Source: Hymenobacter setariae
Lineage (GTDB): Bacteria; Bacteroidota; Bacteroidia; Cytophagales; Hymenobacteraceae
Reading direction: 5' to 3'
Length of the DNA: 64,000 nt
NCBI RefSeq assembly: GCF_007713685.1
Contig: NZ_VMRJ01000004.1
Coordinates: 283,700-347,699, forward strand
Shown: positions 42,830-51,358 of the stretch, one piece after another
How the letters are laid out: each line of letters opens with the position of its first letter
How positions within the stretch are numbered: position 1 is the stretch's first letter
The notes under the pieces: model-generated
Told to the model about the DNA's origin: nothing
Database searches by the model: none
What the model saw: only the letters and a program-made list of their open reading frames with translations
Made by a program: the position numbers and the translations under genes

Positions 42830-44746
42830 ATGATTTCCATCTCCGACCTAGACTTTCACTTCGGCTCGCGCACCCTCTACGACGGGGCCAGCCTGCACAT
42901 CAAACCCAAGGATAAAATTGGCCTGGTGGGCCTCAACGGCACCGGCAAATCGACCTTGCTGCGCCTGCTGGTGGGCGAGTACCGGCCCGATGGCGGCTCC
43001 ATCTCGATGAGCAAGGACGTGAGCCTGGGCTTCCTGAACCAGGACTTGCTGAGCTACGACTCGCACGAGTCCATTCTCATCGTGGCCATGCAGGCCTTTG
43101 CCGAAGCCCTTGAGCTTCAGAAAAAAATCGACGAGATTCTGCTCAAGTTTGAAACCGACTATACCGATGACCTAGTCGACAAGCTGGCCAACCTGCAAGA
43201 GCGTTTTGAGGCCCTAGGTGGCTACACCATGCAGTCGAAGGCCGAAGAGATTCTGGAAGGCCTGGGCTTCTCGACAGAGGACTTGCAGAAGCCGCTCAAG
43301 ACGTTTTCGGGGGGCTGGCGCATGCGCGTGATGCTAGCCAAAATCCTGCTCCAGCAGCCCTCGCTGCTGCTGCTCGACGAACCGACCAACCACTTGGACC
43401 TGCCCTCCATCAAGTGGATTGAGACCTACCTGGCGAGCTACGAAGGCGCGGTTATCATCGTGAGCCACGACCGCGAATTCCTCGATGGCACCACCAATAC
43501 CACCGTGGAGGTGAGCGGCGGCAAGCTGCACCCCTACGCCGGCAACTACTCGTTCTACCAGGAAGAGAAGGTGTTACGCACCGAGATTCAGCAGGGCGCA
43601 TACGACAACCAGCAAGCTGCCATCAAGCAGGCTGAGCGCTTTATCGAGCGCTTCAAGGCCAGCGCCAGCAAGGCCAAGCAGGCCCAGAGCCGCGTGAAGG
43701 CCCTCGACAAGCTAGAGCGCATCGAGGCCGTAGCGCCCGACGCCGCTCGCGTCAACTTCAAGTTTACGTTTTCGCAGCAGCCTGGCCGCCATATTCTGCG
43801 CATGGAGCATGTGGGCAAAAGCTACGGCGAGAAGCTCATCTTCCGCGACACGCACGTGCACATCGAGCGGGGCGATAAAATCGCGCTTATTGGCGCCAAC
43901 GGCAAGGGTAAATCGACCTTGATGCGCCTAGTGGCCGGGGCCGAGCAGCCCACCGCCGGCAAGCACCAGCTCGGCCACAACGTGATTATGGCCTTCTACG
44001 CGCAGCACCAGCTCGAAAGCCTGACCATCGACAACGAGATACTGCAGGAGATGAACGAGGCCGGCTCGAAGCGCAACGAGATGGAGCTGCGCAGCGTCCT
44101 AGGTTCGTTTTTGTTCACGGGCGACGACGTATACAAGAAAATCAAGGTGCTGAGCGGCGGCGAGAAAAGCCGCGTGGCCTTGGCCAAAACCCTAATTTCG
44201 GAAGCCAATTTCCTGCTGCTTGACGAACCGACCAACCACTTGGACATGCAGTCGGTTAACATCCTCATTCAGGCCCTAGAGCAGTACGAGGGCACGTTCA
44301 TTGTGATTAGCCACGACCGTTACTTCGTGGAGAATGTGGCCACCAAAATCTGGTATATCGAAGACTACCAGTTGAAAGAGTACCCCGGCACCTACCACGA
44401 GTACGAGCAGTGGCAGGATGAGCGCGAGAAAGCCGCCAAGAAAGCCGGCCTGCCCAGCCCCTCGGCGCCCAAGCCAGCCCCCAAGCCCGCTGCCGTAGCC
44501 GAGCCCGTACCCACGGTAAACAAAACTTCTTCGCCCGACCAAAAGAAGGCGTTGAAAGAGTTAGCCGAGGTAGAAGCCAACATCGACAAACTGGAAAAGG
44601 AAATGGCCGTGTACGAAAAGCAATTGGCCGACCCCAAGATTTACCAAAACACGGCGCAGCTCAAGGACACGACAGTGAAGTTTGAGCAAGTGAAAAAAGA
44701 GCTGGCGAAGCTCAACGACCGCTGGGAAATGCTGGCCGAGATGTAG
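42830..44746 (+). CDS. ABC-F family ATPase (Uup/EttA-like)
   Basis: 638 residues with two ABC domains in one chain and no membrane part: Walker A GLNGTGKST and GANGKGKST, signatures FSGGWRMRV and LSGGEKSRV, Walker B LLLLDEPTNHLD and FLLLDEPTNHLD, with a P-site tRNA-interaction-like linker (about 225-290, charged helices KQAERFIERFKASASKAKQAQSRVKAL). The C-terminus has a Pro-rich stretch and a coiled coil, as in Uup. ABC-F proteins act on ribosomes, relieving stalls or protecting from antibiotics. Start at 42830 is set by the promoter box. No resistance gene is adjacent, so a housekeeping role is likelier. Confidence 0.93.
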   Translation: MISISDLDFHFGSRTLYDGASLHIKPKDKIGLVGLNGTGKSTLLRLLVGEYRPDGGSISMSKDVSLGFLNQDLLSYDSHESILIVAMQAFAEALELQKKIDEILLKFETDYTDDLVDKLANLQERFEALGGYTMQSKAEEILEGLGFSTEDLQKPLKTFSGGWRMRVMLAKILLQQPSLLLLDEPTNHLDLPSIKWIETYLASYEGAVIIVSHDREFLDGTTNTTVEVSGGKLHPYAGNYSFYQEEKVLRTEIQQGAYDNQQAAIKQAERFIERFKASASKAKQAQSRVKALDKLERIEAVAPDAARVNFKFTFSQQPGRHILRMEHVGKSYGEKLIFRDTHVHIERGDKIALIGANGKGKSTLMRLVAGAEQPTAGKHQLGHNVIMAFYAQHQLESLTIDNEILQEMNEAGSKRNEMELRSVLGSFLFTGDDVYKKIKVLSGGEKSRVALAKTLISEANFLLLDEPTNHLDMQSVNILIQALEQYEGTFIVISHDRYFVENVATKIWYIEDYQLKEYPGTYHEYEQWQDEREKAAKKAGLPSPSAPKPAPKPAAVAEPVPTVNKTSSPDQKKALKELAEVEANIDKLEKEMAVYEKQLADPKIYQNTAQLKDTTVKFEQVKKELAKLNDRWEMLAEM

Positions 44747-44755
44747 CCAAACCAA

Positions 44756-44808
44756 CCACAAAAAAGCCCCGCCAGAGTCTATAGGTTTCTGACGGGGCTT
44801 TTTTGTGG
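44756..44808. terminator. Rho-independent terminator after the ABC-F gene
   Basis: Perfect outer stem ACAAAAAAGCCCCG / CGGGGCTTTTTTGT with an internal loop; also ends transcription of nothing else nearby. Confidence 0.88.
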
Positions 44809-44902
44809 CCGCGCCTAATGATTTATTGCGTGCTGCTGTAGGCGGCCACCTGCCTAGCACTAACGGACCTAGGCAGGTGCAGGCAGCTAAACTAACATGG
44901 CA

Positions 44903-46015
44903 TTACTTCAGCTTTTTTCGCAGCCAAGCTCTCACTGGCTCATCGTAGAGCTTCAGGCTGGCGTAAGCTAGTATGATAGCTCCCGAAAAAGTAAGCAGTG
45001 CATAAGGCCAGGTCTGCCCTAGGGTAATGCCTTTGTGATTGCTTATCCAGGCCACGTAGAAATAAACAAGTACATAGTGCGTCATGTACAAGGGGTATGA
45101 GATATTACCCAGAAATCGGCAAATCCTATCTTCTGCCTGGTTGTGGACCACCCCGCTAGCGCCGATGTACACGATGAGCGGAAAGACAATAATGATGCAA
45201 AAAGCGTCATACAACCCATTCAGCCACAAGTGCGTTGCCCCGCCTATCCTTGGCATCAGCAGCACAACGGCGACTAGTGCACTGCACCAAAAGAAAGCAT
45301 TTTTGATATAGGTTGGCTTTGCCACCCGTGATAAAAGCAAGCCGGCAAAAAATGGAAATAGGGTGCGCGTGATGCCAATGCGTAGATGCTCGGCGTTCAG
45401 GGTCCAGCCACCCGCAACGTCGCCGTTCGGATTAGTTAGGGCAAAATGTAACAGTAATGCGCCGGCCGCTGCTACCAAACCAGCCAGCGCTTTATTGGAC
45501 AGCTTTCGGATGCCGAGCGCGTAGAGAATATTGGCTACATACTCGAAAAACAACGACCAGCCAACGCTATTGAGCGGGTGCATTTCTTGCCAGCCCCGGA
45601 TGTCCATCGACAGCGGAATGGGCAGCACCGTATAGCCTATCAGCATGACCACGAGCAGCTTCCACACCGGCACCGTATGGATGAGCGGCCAGATAGTAGA
45701 ATCGGTAAAGTAAAAGCCCACGGCGCCGAGCGTCATGCCCAGCACCACGAGTGGCTGCAACCGCTCGAAGCGGCGCCGCAGAAAGCCCCCGATGGTCAGG
45801 TTGCTCCACCTGTCGTCGTAGGCATACCCAATGACAAAGCCGGACAGAAGAAAGAAAAAATCGACCGCTAGGTAGCCGTGATTGACAATATTGTCGAGGT
45901 GGCCGCTGGCAAGCGGCTCGGCCAGGTGAAAAAACACCACGATAATGGCCGCCACGCCCCGCAGCCCATCTAGTATTTGATAATGCGGCTTTGTACCTAA
46001 TCTGTTATTGTCCAT
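44903..46015 (-). CDS. Acyltransferase-3 membrane protein (OafA/YrhL-like)
   Basis: 370 residues with about ten membrane helices and the family start motif LDGLRGVAAIIVVFFH (His of the active site in the H-L-AEPLASG region), typical of membrane acyltransferases that acetylate LPS, peptidoglycan or secreted polysaccharide. The C-terminal RAWLRKKLK finishes the basic tail; the extracellular SGNH esterase-like domain of OafA is absent. It could O-acylate the surface glycans made elsewhere in this window but is alone in its transcript. Confidence 0.88.
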   Translation of the reverse strand: MDNNRLGTKPHYQILDGLRGVAAIIVVFFHLAEPLASGHLDNIVNHGYLAVDFFFLLSGFVIGYAYDDRWSNLTIGGFLRRRFERLQPLVVLGMTLGAVGFYFTDSTIWPLIHTVPVWKLLVVMLIGYTVLPIPLSMDIRGWQEMHPLNSVGWSLFFEYVANILYALGIRKLSNKALAGLVAAAGALLLHFALTNPNGDVAGGWTLNAEHLRIGITRTLFPFFAGLLLSRVAKPTYIKNAFFWCSALVAVVLLMPRIGGATHLWLNGLYDAFCIIIVFPLIVYIGASGVVHNQAEDRICRFLGNISYPLYMTHYVLVYFYVAWISNHKGITLGQTWPYALLTFSGAIILAYASLKLYDEPVRAWLRKKLK

Positions 46016-46184
46016 GCCTTTGCCTTAGGGTATTCAAGCAGCAGGGCACCTCTTCAGCTGCCAATGAGGTGGCTAAGGTCGTTGCTGAGTGGTGGCAAGT
46101 GCCCAGTACACTGGGCCACCTAGGGAGCACTCGTGCTGAGCTCGCTGCTAATTACCGAAAGAGAAGCTCGCTACGCGCTAGCGC

Positions 46185-46229
46185 AAAAGGCCCCCGCTCG
46201 CAGCGATTTGCTGCGAGCGGGGGCCTTTT
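46185..46229. terminator. Strong terminator hairpin
   Basis: AAAAGGCCCCCGCTCGCAGC arms with ATT loop, perfectly paired; ends the small membrane-protein gene at 46251-46583. Confidence 0.85.
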
Positions 46230-46250
46230 GTTGGCGGAAATGAGTAAGTG

Positions 46251-46583
46251 TTATTTCAGATTAGTTACGCCTTTGATGAACTGAATGCCTCCAAACAGAA
46301 TGGCACCCCAAAACACAAAGCCTACATCGGCTAGTGTAAGCGCGAGGCCGCCCACGCACCAGAGGCCGCCATACAACATATCTTTTTTAGCCTGGGCTTT
46401 TCGGACATCTTGCACGGGGTTTTCCAGTTCGCCCACCATAGCACTGGCGTCGTCGGCCGCGAGGCCTTTCAGCATTAGCAGGCGCTCTACTTCGGTGCTG
46501 CTTTTGCCACTGGCCAGGAGGTTAGCGGCGTACTGATACAGGTAGTTGTCGGGTTGCTGGTCGGCAGCTTGGCTTGCTTCCAT
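46251..46583 (-). CDS. Small two-helix membrane protein
   Basis: 110 residues. The first ~50 are soluble and helical (LYQYAANLLASGKSSTEVERLLMLKGLAADDASAMVGELEN); two hydrophobic segments (about 69-88 and 89-104) follow, with a short GG turn. I do not recognise a family. It is a single gene with its own terminator. A role as a small regulatory or stress membrane protein is possible but not supported. Confidence 0.68.
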   Translation of the reverse strand: MEASQAADQQPDNYLYQYAANLLASGKSSTEVERLLMLKGLAADDASAMVGELENPVQDVRKAQAKKDMLYGGLWCVGGLALTLADVGFVFWGAILFGGIQFIKGVTNLK

Positions 46584-46731
46584 CTTATTGTTTGCAGAAA
46601 AAAGTATAATTTAGTGTACTGATGCTCAACGCCCTGGCAATGTACCACCTAGGCCGAACTCTCACCAACTCCTATACTTTAACCTAGTAGCCCTTTGCTA
46701 CTTTCGGACTGCCACCAGCGCACCTAGGAGC

Positions 46732-47067
46732 CTACTTGGCAGGCGTGCCCGCATTCCAAACCAGAATGGTGCAGCCGCCCGAGCCGGCGGGACTGCTGGC
46801 ATAATGGTCGGTACCGGGCGGGTAGTAGAGATAAGAACCAGCCGCAAACGGGCGGCCGTTTTCCACGCCGGGGTCGCTGTACACGCCCTCTACCACAAAT
46901 ACCTCGTCGGGAGTGGCGTGAGCATGGTGGGGGTAGGTGTGGCCCGCTGCTATCTTGATGAGCACGCGCTTTTCGCCGGGCTCGGCACGCAGCACAGTGC
47001 GCGTGACGCCCTCGCTCACAGTTTCCCATATCTGGGCCTGCGGCTCGGTCGTTACTGCTGATTTCAT
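46732..47067 (-). CDS. Cupin (ChrR-like) domain protein
   Basis: 111 residues from the Met at 47067. The second half is a cupin: HTYPHHAHATPDEVFVVEGVYSDPGVENGRPFAAGSYLYYPPGTDHYASSP, with HxH and Glu plus a later His as metal ligands. This matches the cupin domain found in ChrR-type anti-sigma factors, though the anti-sigma half is absent. It is alone and oriented away from DUF5103. Function unknown; possibly a small metal-dependent enzyme or sensor. Confidence 0.82.
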   Translation of the reverse strand: MKSAVTTEPQAQIWETVSEGVTRTVLRAEPGEKRVLIKIAAGHTYPHHAHATPDEVFVVEGVYSDPGVENGRPFAAGSYLYYPPGTDHYASSPAGSGGCTILVWNAGTPAK

Positions 47068-47212
47068 ACTAATTATGTTCACAAGGTGGGGAGTATTTTC
47101 AGCTAAACCAGCTGCTTAGGCCACTGTTTGCGCCAGCGGCAGCCCATGGCACCCTAGGTCTACTTTTCTGCAATGCTTCACCTTCGTATCTCCCTAGCCG
47201 TACTTTCGCTCT

Positions 47213-48589
47213 ATGCGCTTTCGCCACCTTCCCTACCCACTTCTGCTGCTCGCCACGGCCTGCGTACCCCTAGGTACCCCTATCACCAATGCCGACCTGC
47301 CCGCCAGCCAGCAGCGAGCTGCCGCACCGGCCGCCAGCGCCCAGCTGCGCTACTACGACTACATCTACGACCCCAGCGTGAAGAGCGTGCAGTGCTACGT
47401 AGGCACCGGCACCACCTCTACCCTCACTACCACGGGCCTGGCCACCAACCCCACGGCCGTGCTGAGCCCGCCCATCGTGCCCCTCAGCCAAGAGCAGCCC
47501 ATTACGCTGGAGTTTGACGTGCTGGGCGAGCAGCCGCCGCGCCTCACGGCCAAGCTCATCAACTGCGATATCAATTGGCAGCCCTCCACGCTCACCGATT
47601 TGCAGTTCTTAGATGATATTAATGAGATTAATATCAATAGCTACCGCACTTCCGTCAATACGAAGGTGCCTTACTACCACTACACGCTGGCTGTGCCTCG
47701 CGTAAAGCTGAGCGGCAACTACCTGCTGGTGGTGCAGGGACGGGGCGGGGCGCCGCTGATATCGCGCCGCCTGCTGGTGTATGAAAACCAAGTGGTGGCC
47801 AGCCTCGCGCCGGGCATCCTGGCCGGGGGCGTGGAGGCGCGCTACGCCTACCAGCAGCTCAATTTTCGCATCAACTACGCCGCCGTAGAGCTGTTGAACC
47901 CCGCTCAGGAAGTGAAAGTGGTGCTGCGCCAAAACTTCCGCTGGGACAATGCCCACTACAACCTGCGCCCCACCTTCGTGCGCGACGCCGAGCGCGTGCT
48001 CGAGTACCAGTACATCAACTACGAAAACGCATTTCCGGGCCTCAGCGAGTACCGCTACTTCGATATGCGCTCTTTGCAGGCCAATGGGTTGGGCATCGCG
48101 CGCCTAGGTCGGCAGGCCAACCCCGTGCAGGTAGAGCTGCTGCCCGAAGCCACCCGCAACGGCCAGGCCTACAACCAGTACGAGGACGCTAATGGCAAGC
48201 GCATCTTCGAGAACCGCGAGTTTGGCGAGGGCGCTATCAATGGCGACTATGCCCAAGTCACCTTCAACCTGCGGGCCGAGCGGCCCGCGCCGGGCCCAGT
48301 GTACGTGCTAGGCGCCCTCAGCGACTGGCAGCTTAAGGACGAGTTCCGGCTCACCTACGACAGCTTGCAGCAGCGCTACACCGGCCGGGCCCTGCTCAAG
48401 CAAGGCTACTACAGCTACAGCTACGCAGTGGCACCTAGGGCTGCCACTGCACCGCCAGACGAACTTTATTTTGAAGGCACTCACACCGAGACCGAAAACC
48501 AGTACGACCTGCTGGTGTACTACCGCCCGCCGGGCACCCGCACCGACTTGCTCATCGCTTACCAGTACCTCGACCTGAACAAGCGATAG
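47213..48589 (+). CDS. DUF5103 lipoprotein
   Basis: 458 residues. The signal peptide LPYPLLLLATAC carries a lipobox at Cys17. The DUF5103 fold follows: VQCYVGTGTTSTLTTTGLATNPTAVLSPPIVPLSQEQPITLEFDVLGEQPPRLTAKLINCDINWQPSTLTDLQFLDDINEININSYRTSVNTKVPYYHYTLAVPRVKLSGNYLLVV, then a carbohydrate-binding/Ig-like second half with VYVLGALSDWQLKDEFRLTYDSLQQRYTGRALLKQGYYSYSYAV. DUF5103 proteins occur across Bacteroidota and their role is unknown. Terminator follows after 40 bases. Confidence 0.87.
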   Translation: MRFRHLPYPLLLLATACVPLGTPITNADLPASQQRAAAPAASAQLRYYDYIYDPSVKSVQCYVGTGTTSTLTTTGLATNPTAVLSPPIVPLSQEQPITLEFDVLGEQPPRLTAKLINCDINWQPSTLTDLQFLDDINEININSYRTSVNTKVPYYHYTLAVPRVKLSGNYLLVVQGRGGAPLISRRLLVYENQVVASLAPGILAGGVEARYAYQQLNFRINYAAVELLNPAQEVKVVLRQNFRWDNAHYNLRPTFVRDAERVLEYQYINYENAFPGLSEYRYFDMRSLQANGLGIARLGRQANPVQVELLPEATRNGQAYNQYEDANGKRIFENREFGEGAINGDYAQVTFNLRAERPAPGPVYVLGALSDWQLKDEFRLTYDSLQQRYTGRALLKQGYYSYSYAVAPRAATAPPDELYFEGTHTETENQYDLLVYYRPPGTRTDLLIAYQYLDLNKR

Positions 48590-48629
48590 CCCTAGGCCTC
48601 GTTGCTACAAGCATTTGCATTACTACGCG

Positions 48630-48670
48630 CAAAACCCCGCCCTGCCAAACATCCGGCAAGCGGGGTTTTG
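48630..48670. terminator. Terminator of the DUF5103 gene
   Basis: CAAAACCCCG arm paired with CGGGGTTTTG, with an extra CTGCC/GGCAG stem inside; ends the DUF5103 transcript. Confidence 0.85.
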
Positions 48671-48896
48671 TCGTATCTTCACCAATAATTCATCTAAAAT
48701 GGAGCGTATAGGTGCACTAAAACCTGGTGACATGGCTATTGGGTTTACCTAGGGCCACTTTTAGTAATCAGCAGCTTACCGAGTAGCCACTGGCTTGGTG
48801 AGTGAACGGGGCAGCTTCCTTGCATCTTCATCTTAGCGTAGTTAATTAGTCTCACTTTTGCTTCCCAATATTTTTAGTTTTTTCGAAAAAAATTCG
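48671..48896. other. Gene-free gap with one tiny remnant frame
   Basis: Over 200 bases with no convincing gene. An ATG at 48699 opens a 17-codon frame reading MERIGALKPGDMAIGFT before a stop at 48750, which could be the start of a deleted gene. Nothing else is recognisable. Confidence 0.4.
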
Positions 48897-48904
48897 TATC
48901 TTTG
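48897..48904 (+). promoter_or_regulatory. -7 box close to the start of the small protein gene
   Basis: TATCTTTG, exact TAnnTTTG, ending three bases before the ATG at 48908, so transcription would start at or almost at the start codon. Confidence 0.72.
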
Positions 48905-48907
48905 GTT

Positions 48908-49156
48908 ATGCGTAAGACTCAGCTTCCTACTCCCCTTCCGGTGCAGCAATTTGCCCGCTGCGTAAATGATGCGAACCCACCCGCTGGCTACGTAGGCGAC
49001 TGGCCCACGGCCGGCCGGGTATACCCGGTGCGCGTGCTGCCCCATGTGCGCAGCGGCCAGCCCCAGGTGCACGTGCTGGGCTTCTATGCCGAGCGGCCCT
49101 ACGGCGCCTTTGCCGCCCACCGCTTCGAAGAAGTAGCCACCGTATGGCTTAACTAA
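48908..49156 (+). CDS. Small hypothetical protein
   Basis: 82 residues I do not recognise: soluble, with PTPLPVQQFARCV, then GDWPTAGRVYPVRVLPHVRSGQPQVHVLGFYAERPYGAFAAHRFEEVATVWLN, mostly beta and slightly basic. It is the first gene after the DUF5103 terminator, has its own exact -7 box, and its stop codon lies inside the left arm of the 41-bp palindrome shared with the convergent ppk2 gene. The start is the ATG at 48908; a TTG two codons earlier is less likely. Confidence 0.65.
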   Translation: MRKTQLPTPLPVQQFARCVNDANPPAGYVGDWPTAGRVYPVRVLPHVRSGQPQVHVLGFYAERPYGAFAAHRFEEVATVWLN

Positions 49157-49245
49157 TAAATAACTGGCGTAAGAGGTAAGGGGGTGATGCTGTTCAGATT
49201 GTGCGAACAGCATCACCCCCTTACCTCTTACGCCAGTTATTTATT
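49155..49245. terminator. 41-bp perfect inverted repeat holding both stop codons
   Basis: Arms 49155-49195 and 49205-49245 pair without a single mismatch around a 9-base loop. The left arm contains the stop of the small gene (49154-49156 in part), the right arm that of ppk2 (49241-49243). It is a convergent terminator of unusual length. Confidence 0.85.
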
Positions 49246-50065
49246 CTACTACCTGCGCGGCTACGTCGAAGTCGGCGGCGGGCGGCTGAGGGTTCATCTC
49301 GGCTAGGGCAGCCACCACTATCTCGGCAATGGCGAGGTCGCGGGCCCACTTGTGGTTGGCTGGAATGACGTACCACGGCGCATCGGGCGTGGAACAGGCC
49401 GCCAGCGCATCCTGAAACGCCTCTTGGTAGCTGTCCCACAGCTTGCGCTCCTTGAGGTCGTCTGGCTCAAACTTCCAACGCTTGGCAGGGTCGTCGAGGC
49501 GGGCTTGCAGGCGCTCGGCCTGCTCCTTTTTAGAAATATGAAGGAAGAACTTAATGATGCGGGTGCCGTCGCGGGTCAGCAGTTGCTCAAAGTTGTTGAT
49601 GTCCTCATAACGCGGCACCCACACCTCAGGCCCAATGAGGTTGTGCACGCGGGTCACGAGCACGTCTTCGTAGTGCGAGCGGTTGAATACCCCAATGTGG
49701 CCTTTGCCTGGCGTTTGCTGGTGCACGCGCCACAAAAAATCGTGGTCTAGCTCTGCTTTGCTAGGTGCCTTAAAGGCCGCTACCTGCACCCCAGCCGGGT
49801 TAAGGCCCGTTAGCAGCTTGCGGATGGCCCCATCCTTGCCGCCCGTGTCAATGGCCTGAAATACCAACAGCAAGCTCTGGCGGTGCTCGGCGTAAAGATT
49901 TTCCTGCAAGTCGCTGAGTTGTTTGCGCAGTTCTTTTAAGCGCTCTTTCGCGTGCTTTTTATCCTTGAAGGGCTTGGTATTGTCGGGGTCGATGTCGGCG
50001 AGGCGCAGGGGCTTGCCGGGGGCCACGCGCACAGCGGGCGTAGTGGCAGAATGGTCGTGGGGCAT
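49241..50065 (-). CDS. ppk2: Polyphosphate kinase 2 family protein
   Basis: 274-residue PPK2, which transfers phosphate between polyphosphate and nucleoside mono- or diphosphates. The P-loop-like Walker A is DTGGKDGAIRK (residues about 73-83), the following catalytic stretch KAPSKAELDHDFLWRVHQQTPGKGHIGVFNRSHYEDVLVTRVHNLIG contains the conserved RSHYEDVLV, and the third motif is IIKFFLHISKKEQAERLQARLDDPAKRWKF. The class (AMP- or ADP-phosphorylating) cannot be told here. A terminator-shaped hairpin lies 14 bases before the start codon. Confidence 0.93.
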   Translation of the reverse strand: MPHDHSATTPAVRVAPGKPLRLADIDPDNTKPFKDKKHAKERLKELRKQLSDLQENLYAEHRQSLLLVFQAIDTGGKDGAIRKLLTGLNPAGVQVAAFKAPSKAELDHDFLWRVHQQTPGKGHIGVFNRSHYEDVLVTRVHNLIGPEVWVPRYEDINNFEQLLTRDGTRIIKFFLHISKKEQAERLQARLDDPAKRWKFEPDDLKERKLWDSYQEAFQDALAACSTPDAPWYVIPANHKWARDLAIAEIVVAALAEMNPQPPAADFDVAAQVVE

Positions 50066-50079
50066 AAGTCAAAAAACAC

Positions 50080-50109
50080 AAAAGCACGGCCAGTAGTGGC
50101 CGTGCTTTT
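50080..50109 (-). promoter_or_regulatory. Terminator-like hairpin in the ppk2 leader
   Basis: AAAAGCACGGCCA / TGGCCGTGCTTTT with a GTAG loop sits at 15-44 bases upstream of the ppk2 start codon, with a T-run (GTGTTTTTTGAC on the minus strand) just after. Placed in a leader, it may act as an attenuator or leader regulator. Confidence 0.6.
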
Positions 50110-50204
50110 AGTAAACGAAAAAGGGGGGCTTTTGCGTTGTATAAATAGCTGAAAGCTGCCGGCTGACCCGGCTTTTTGGCGTCAGAATTGCCTTTGAAAA
50201 AAGC

Positions 50205-50236
50205 TTATCATTGCCGTGCTATGCTCGCAATGACAC
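50205..50236. repeat. Partial copy of palindrome family A
   Basis: GCTATGCTCGCAATGACA (50218-50235) equals 18 bases of the right arm at 12341-12358, with TCATTG and CAATGA on both sides forming a short hairpin. Confidence 0.6.
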
Positions 50237-50267
50237 ATGATTCCCCTCGCCTCTTTTCTTTTTACCA

Positions 50268-51245
50268 ATGCCCTTTCTTCCCCGCTTTTTCCGCCCGCTG
50301 GCGGTGGCCCTAGGGCTGCTGGCCGCGGCCCCCGCCGCCCAGGCCCAAACCACCCCCGACCTGCCCGCCAGCCAGGCGGCCGGCATCATTCGTGAAATCA
50401 CCGAGGCCGTGGGCTTGCAGCCGCGCTTCGAGCTGCGGGCTACTACCGTGGTGCCCAATGCTGCCGCCGTGGCCTACAATGGCAAGCGCTACCTGCTCTA
50501 TAATCCTAAGTTTTTGGCGGCCGTAAACCGTGCCGGCCATACCGACTGGGGCGGCATCAGCATCTTGGCTCACGAAATGGGCCATCACCTCAATGGCCAT
50601 ACGCTGCGTAGCGGCGGCTCACAGCCGCAGGATGAGTTGGAAGCCGACGAGTTTTCGGGCTTTGTGCTGCGGCGCCTAGGTGCCAGTTTGGCGCAAGCTC
50701 AGGCCGCTATGGCTACCGTGGCCGACGATGAAGGTTCTGCCACCCACCCCGGCCGTACGCCTCGCCTGGCGGCCATCAGCCAGGGCTGGAACCGAGCCAA
50801 TACCCAGTTGGCCGCCGTGGCCAAAGCTGGTACTGCCGCGCCTTCGGCCCAGCCTATCGCACTGGCGCCACGCCCCCAGGTAGCTGATGCGGACGAGACT
50901 GACGAAGCCATCAGCCGCTCGTCGAGCGCTACGGAGGCCTTGGCACGCGGAGTTTCTAATGCACCCGTGCGGCTAGTGGGCCAGCTCACTTTTCGCGATA
51001 ACCCTGAGGTGCCCTTTTACCTCACCAGCGCCCTGAGCGTAGTGCGCCTAGCCGACGAGAGTAGCGAAACCGACGACGAGGCCAGCCGGGTGCGCGCTGC
51101 CGAGGTAGTGGGCCGCCTGCGCCGCACCGGCAACGCCGCCTTCCCCTACGTGCTCGAAGACAGCCAGCAGCGCGCCCTTTTCGTGACGCCTCGCGGCGAT
51201 GTGTATAACAAAGCTGGTCAGCGCGTAGCTAAGCTCCACGACTAG
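50268..51245 (+). CDS. Secreted zinc metalloprotease-like protein
   Basis: 325 residues. Signal peptide (MPFLPRFFRPLAVALGLLAA, cleavage near AQAQ). The catalytic HExxH is AHEMGHHLNG (H102-H106), and a downstream ELEADEFSG (E125) supplies the third zinc ligand in the M48 style. The last ~130 residues are a separate beta-rich domain (PVRLVGQLTFRDNPEVPFYLTSALSVVRLAD) that could bind substrate. Likely a periplasmic or exported peptidase; it lies alone with a terminator after it. Confidence 0.83.
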   Translation: MPFLPRFFRPLAVALGLLAAAPAAQAQTTPDLPASQAAGIIREITEAVGLQPRFELRATTVVPNAAAVAYNGKRYLLYNPKFLAAVNRAGHTDWGGISILAHEMGHHLNGHTLRSGGSQPQDELEADEFSGFVLRRLGASLAQAQAAMATVADDEGSATHPGRTPRLAAISQGWNRANTQLAAVAKAGTAAPSAQPIALAPRPQVADADETDEAISRSSSATEALARGVSNAPVRLVGQLTFRDNPEVPFYLTSALSVVRLADESSETDDEASRVRAAEVVGRLRRTGNAAFPYVLEDSQQRALFVTPRGDVYNKAGQRVAKLHD

Positions 51246-51267
51246 CCGAAGTTTAAAAGCTCAACGT

Positions 51268-51309
51268 ATAGCGTCCGTCATGCTGCGCTGCGAGCATGAC
51301 GGACGCTAT
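51268..51309. terminator. Terminator hairpin, related to family B
   Basis: ATAGCGTCCGTCATGCT / AGCATGACGGACGCTAT with T-rich tail, ending the metalloprotease gene; GTCATGCT/AGCATGAC recalls the palindrome at 19729-19837. Confidence 0.78.
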
Positions 51310-51358
51310 TTTTTGCGGCCTCGCTGTTCTTATTCCTTGCTACTTACTTATTATAGAG

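Noticed and set aside
48699..48752. A 17-codon frame (MERIGALKPGDMAIGFT)
   Set aside because: Too short and without a recognisable family; noted only as a possible remnant.
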